A stretch of DNA of 64,000 bases from contig JAFVPE010000023.1 of assembly GCA_017505465.1 (NCBI GenBank), positions 1 to 64,000 of the forward strand, read 5' to 3'. Each line of letters opens with the position of its first letter. Within the stretch, counting starts at the first letter, position 1. This document shows, piece after piece, positions 63,349 through 64,000 of this stretch. The notes beneath the pieces are model-generated. The model worked only from the letters and a program-made list of their open reading frames with translations, was not told where the DNA came from and did not search any database. This stretch comes from Clostridia bacterium (lineage in GTDB: Bacteria > Bacillota > Clostridia > Christensenellales > Borkfalkiaceae). The position numbers were made by a program, and so were the translations under genes.

Positions 63349-64000
63349 ATGATTCACGTAAAGAGCGAAAAAGAAATAGATCTTATCCGCGAAGCGTGCC
63401 GTGTGGTAAAAGACACGTTCGCATTTGTGGAAACGAAGATTAAAGCGGGTATGACTACGAAAGAGTTGGATACGCTCATCGAACGTTTTATTCGTTCGGA
63501 AGGCGCAAATCCTTCTTGTCTTGGCTACGGCGGCTTTCCTGCGTCGGCTTGTATCTCTATCAACGAGATGGTCGTACACGGTATCCCTGACGATCGCATC
63601 ATCAAAGAAGGCGACATCGTTAGCGTGGATATTGTCGCAGATAAGAATGGTTACCACGGCGATGCATGCAGAACGTACTGCATCGGCGAAGTAAAACCTG
63701 AAGTCAAGCAACTCGTAAAGGTTACCGAAGAATGTTTCTTTAAAGGAATTGAAGGATTGAGAGCAGGCACTCCGTTATACGATATCGGATATAGAGTGCA
63801 AAAGCATGCGGAATCCTTCGGGTACGGAGTCATCCGTTCTTATACCGGACACGGCATCGGCAGAGAAATGCACGAAGACCCTTCCGTTCCAAATTACGGA
63901 AAGTTGGGTACGGGCACGAGATTGAGAGCCGGAACGGTACTTTGCGTGGAACCGATGATTGCACTCGGCGATTGGAAGGTAAGATTACTGAAAGACGGCT
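63349..64000 (+). CDS. map: Methionine aminopeptidase type I (3' end outside window)
   Basis: The first 217 codons of a type I methionine aminopeptidase. Metal and catalytic residues are visible: the His in MVVHGIP, the Asp in VDIVADKNGYHGDA (two ligands), the His in YTGHGIGREMHEDP and the Glu in CVEPM. It removes the N-terminal Met from nascent proteins. The reading frame has no Shine-Dalgarno site because the inserted element at 63073-63348 ends directly before the ATG; upstream in-frame codons reach a stop at 63295. Expression may rely on a promoter in the element or on weak initiation. Confidence 0.93.
   Translation, partial: MIHVKSEKEIDLIREACRVVKDTFAFVETKIKAGMTTKELDTLIERFIRSEGANPSCLGYGGFPASACISINEMVVHGIPDDRIIKEGDIVSVDIVADKNGYHGDACRTYCIGEVKPEVKQLVKVTEECFFKGIEGLRAGTPLYDIGYRVQKHAESFGYGVIRSYTGHGIGREMHEDPSVPNYGKLGTGTRLRAGTVLCVEPMIALGDWKVRLLKDG

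Noticed and set aside
1-64000. CRISPR array
   Set aside because: No regularly spaced short direct repeats; the repeats found are dispersed or are internal protein-coding duplications.

Overview
The window reads as a chromosomal segment of an anaerobic, low-to-moderate G+C Bacillota of the class Clostridia, probably an uncultured gut lineage. Evidence seen directly: a complete S10-spc type ribosomal operon in Gram-positive order ending secY-adk-map, a zinc-type (four-Cys) S14 and adenylate kinase LID, strong Shine-Dalgarno sites, TTGACA/TATAAT promoters, lipoprotein signal peptides and no outer-membrane components. Family- or genus-level assignment is inference and not claimed.

Region 1 (1-8.2 kb) is accessory DNA. 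It opens with the C-terminus of a repeat-containing surface protein, then about 460 nt of decayed intergenic DNA, then a 23-nt fragment matching the 3' end of a tRNA gene embedded in a long inverted repeat. Three related repeats (1383-1606, 3078-3302, truncated 7998-8072) bound two gene cassettes: an XRE-type membrane regulator with a PAP2-like protein, and, on the minus strand, a 1532-aa SF1 helicase with a Vsr/DUF559-like nuclease domain that looks like a defence protein.

Region 2 (8.3-46.9 kb) is a large glycan-acquisition territory made of two parallel modules with the same gene order: sugar-binding lipoprotein, two ABC permeases, Ig-domain secreted protein, DUF4838 lipoprotein, and Ig/beta-helix lipoprotein (8465-19857 and 33825-45103). 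The first module has gained a 45-aa acidic peptide gene, a 2261-aa protein that fuses four Ig/beta-helix modules to a DUF4838 region, and a DUF6259 glycoside-hydrolase-like gene. Between the modules sit a divergent AraC regulator (apparently leaderless), a GH5-like glycosidase and a Gfo/Idh/MocA oxidoreductase. The second module ends with another oxidoreductase and a NagB-type amino-sugar phosphate deaminase. No ABC ATPase is encoded, so both importers presumably borrow a shared MsmK-like ATPase. The likely picture is surface capture and trimming of a complex glycan, import of oligosaccharides, and cytoplasmic breakdown through glycosidases, sugar oxidoreductases and amino-sugar metabolism.

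Region 3 (47.0-51.2 kb) holds a three-gene operon (sodium:solute symporter, phenylacetate-CoA ligase, tandem ACT protein) and a separate SGNH esterase gene.

Region 4 (51.3-64 kb) is the ribosomal protein operon rpsJ to rplO, then secY, adk and map, preceded by a roughly 240-nt structured leader. A 276-bp MITE-like element with 24-bp terminal inverted repeats lies between adk and map and abuts the map start codon. map runs off the end of the window.
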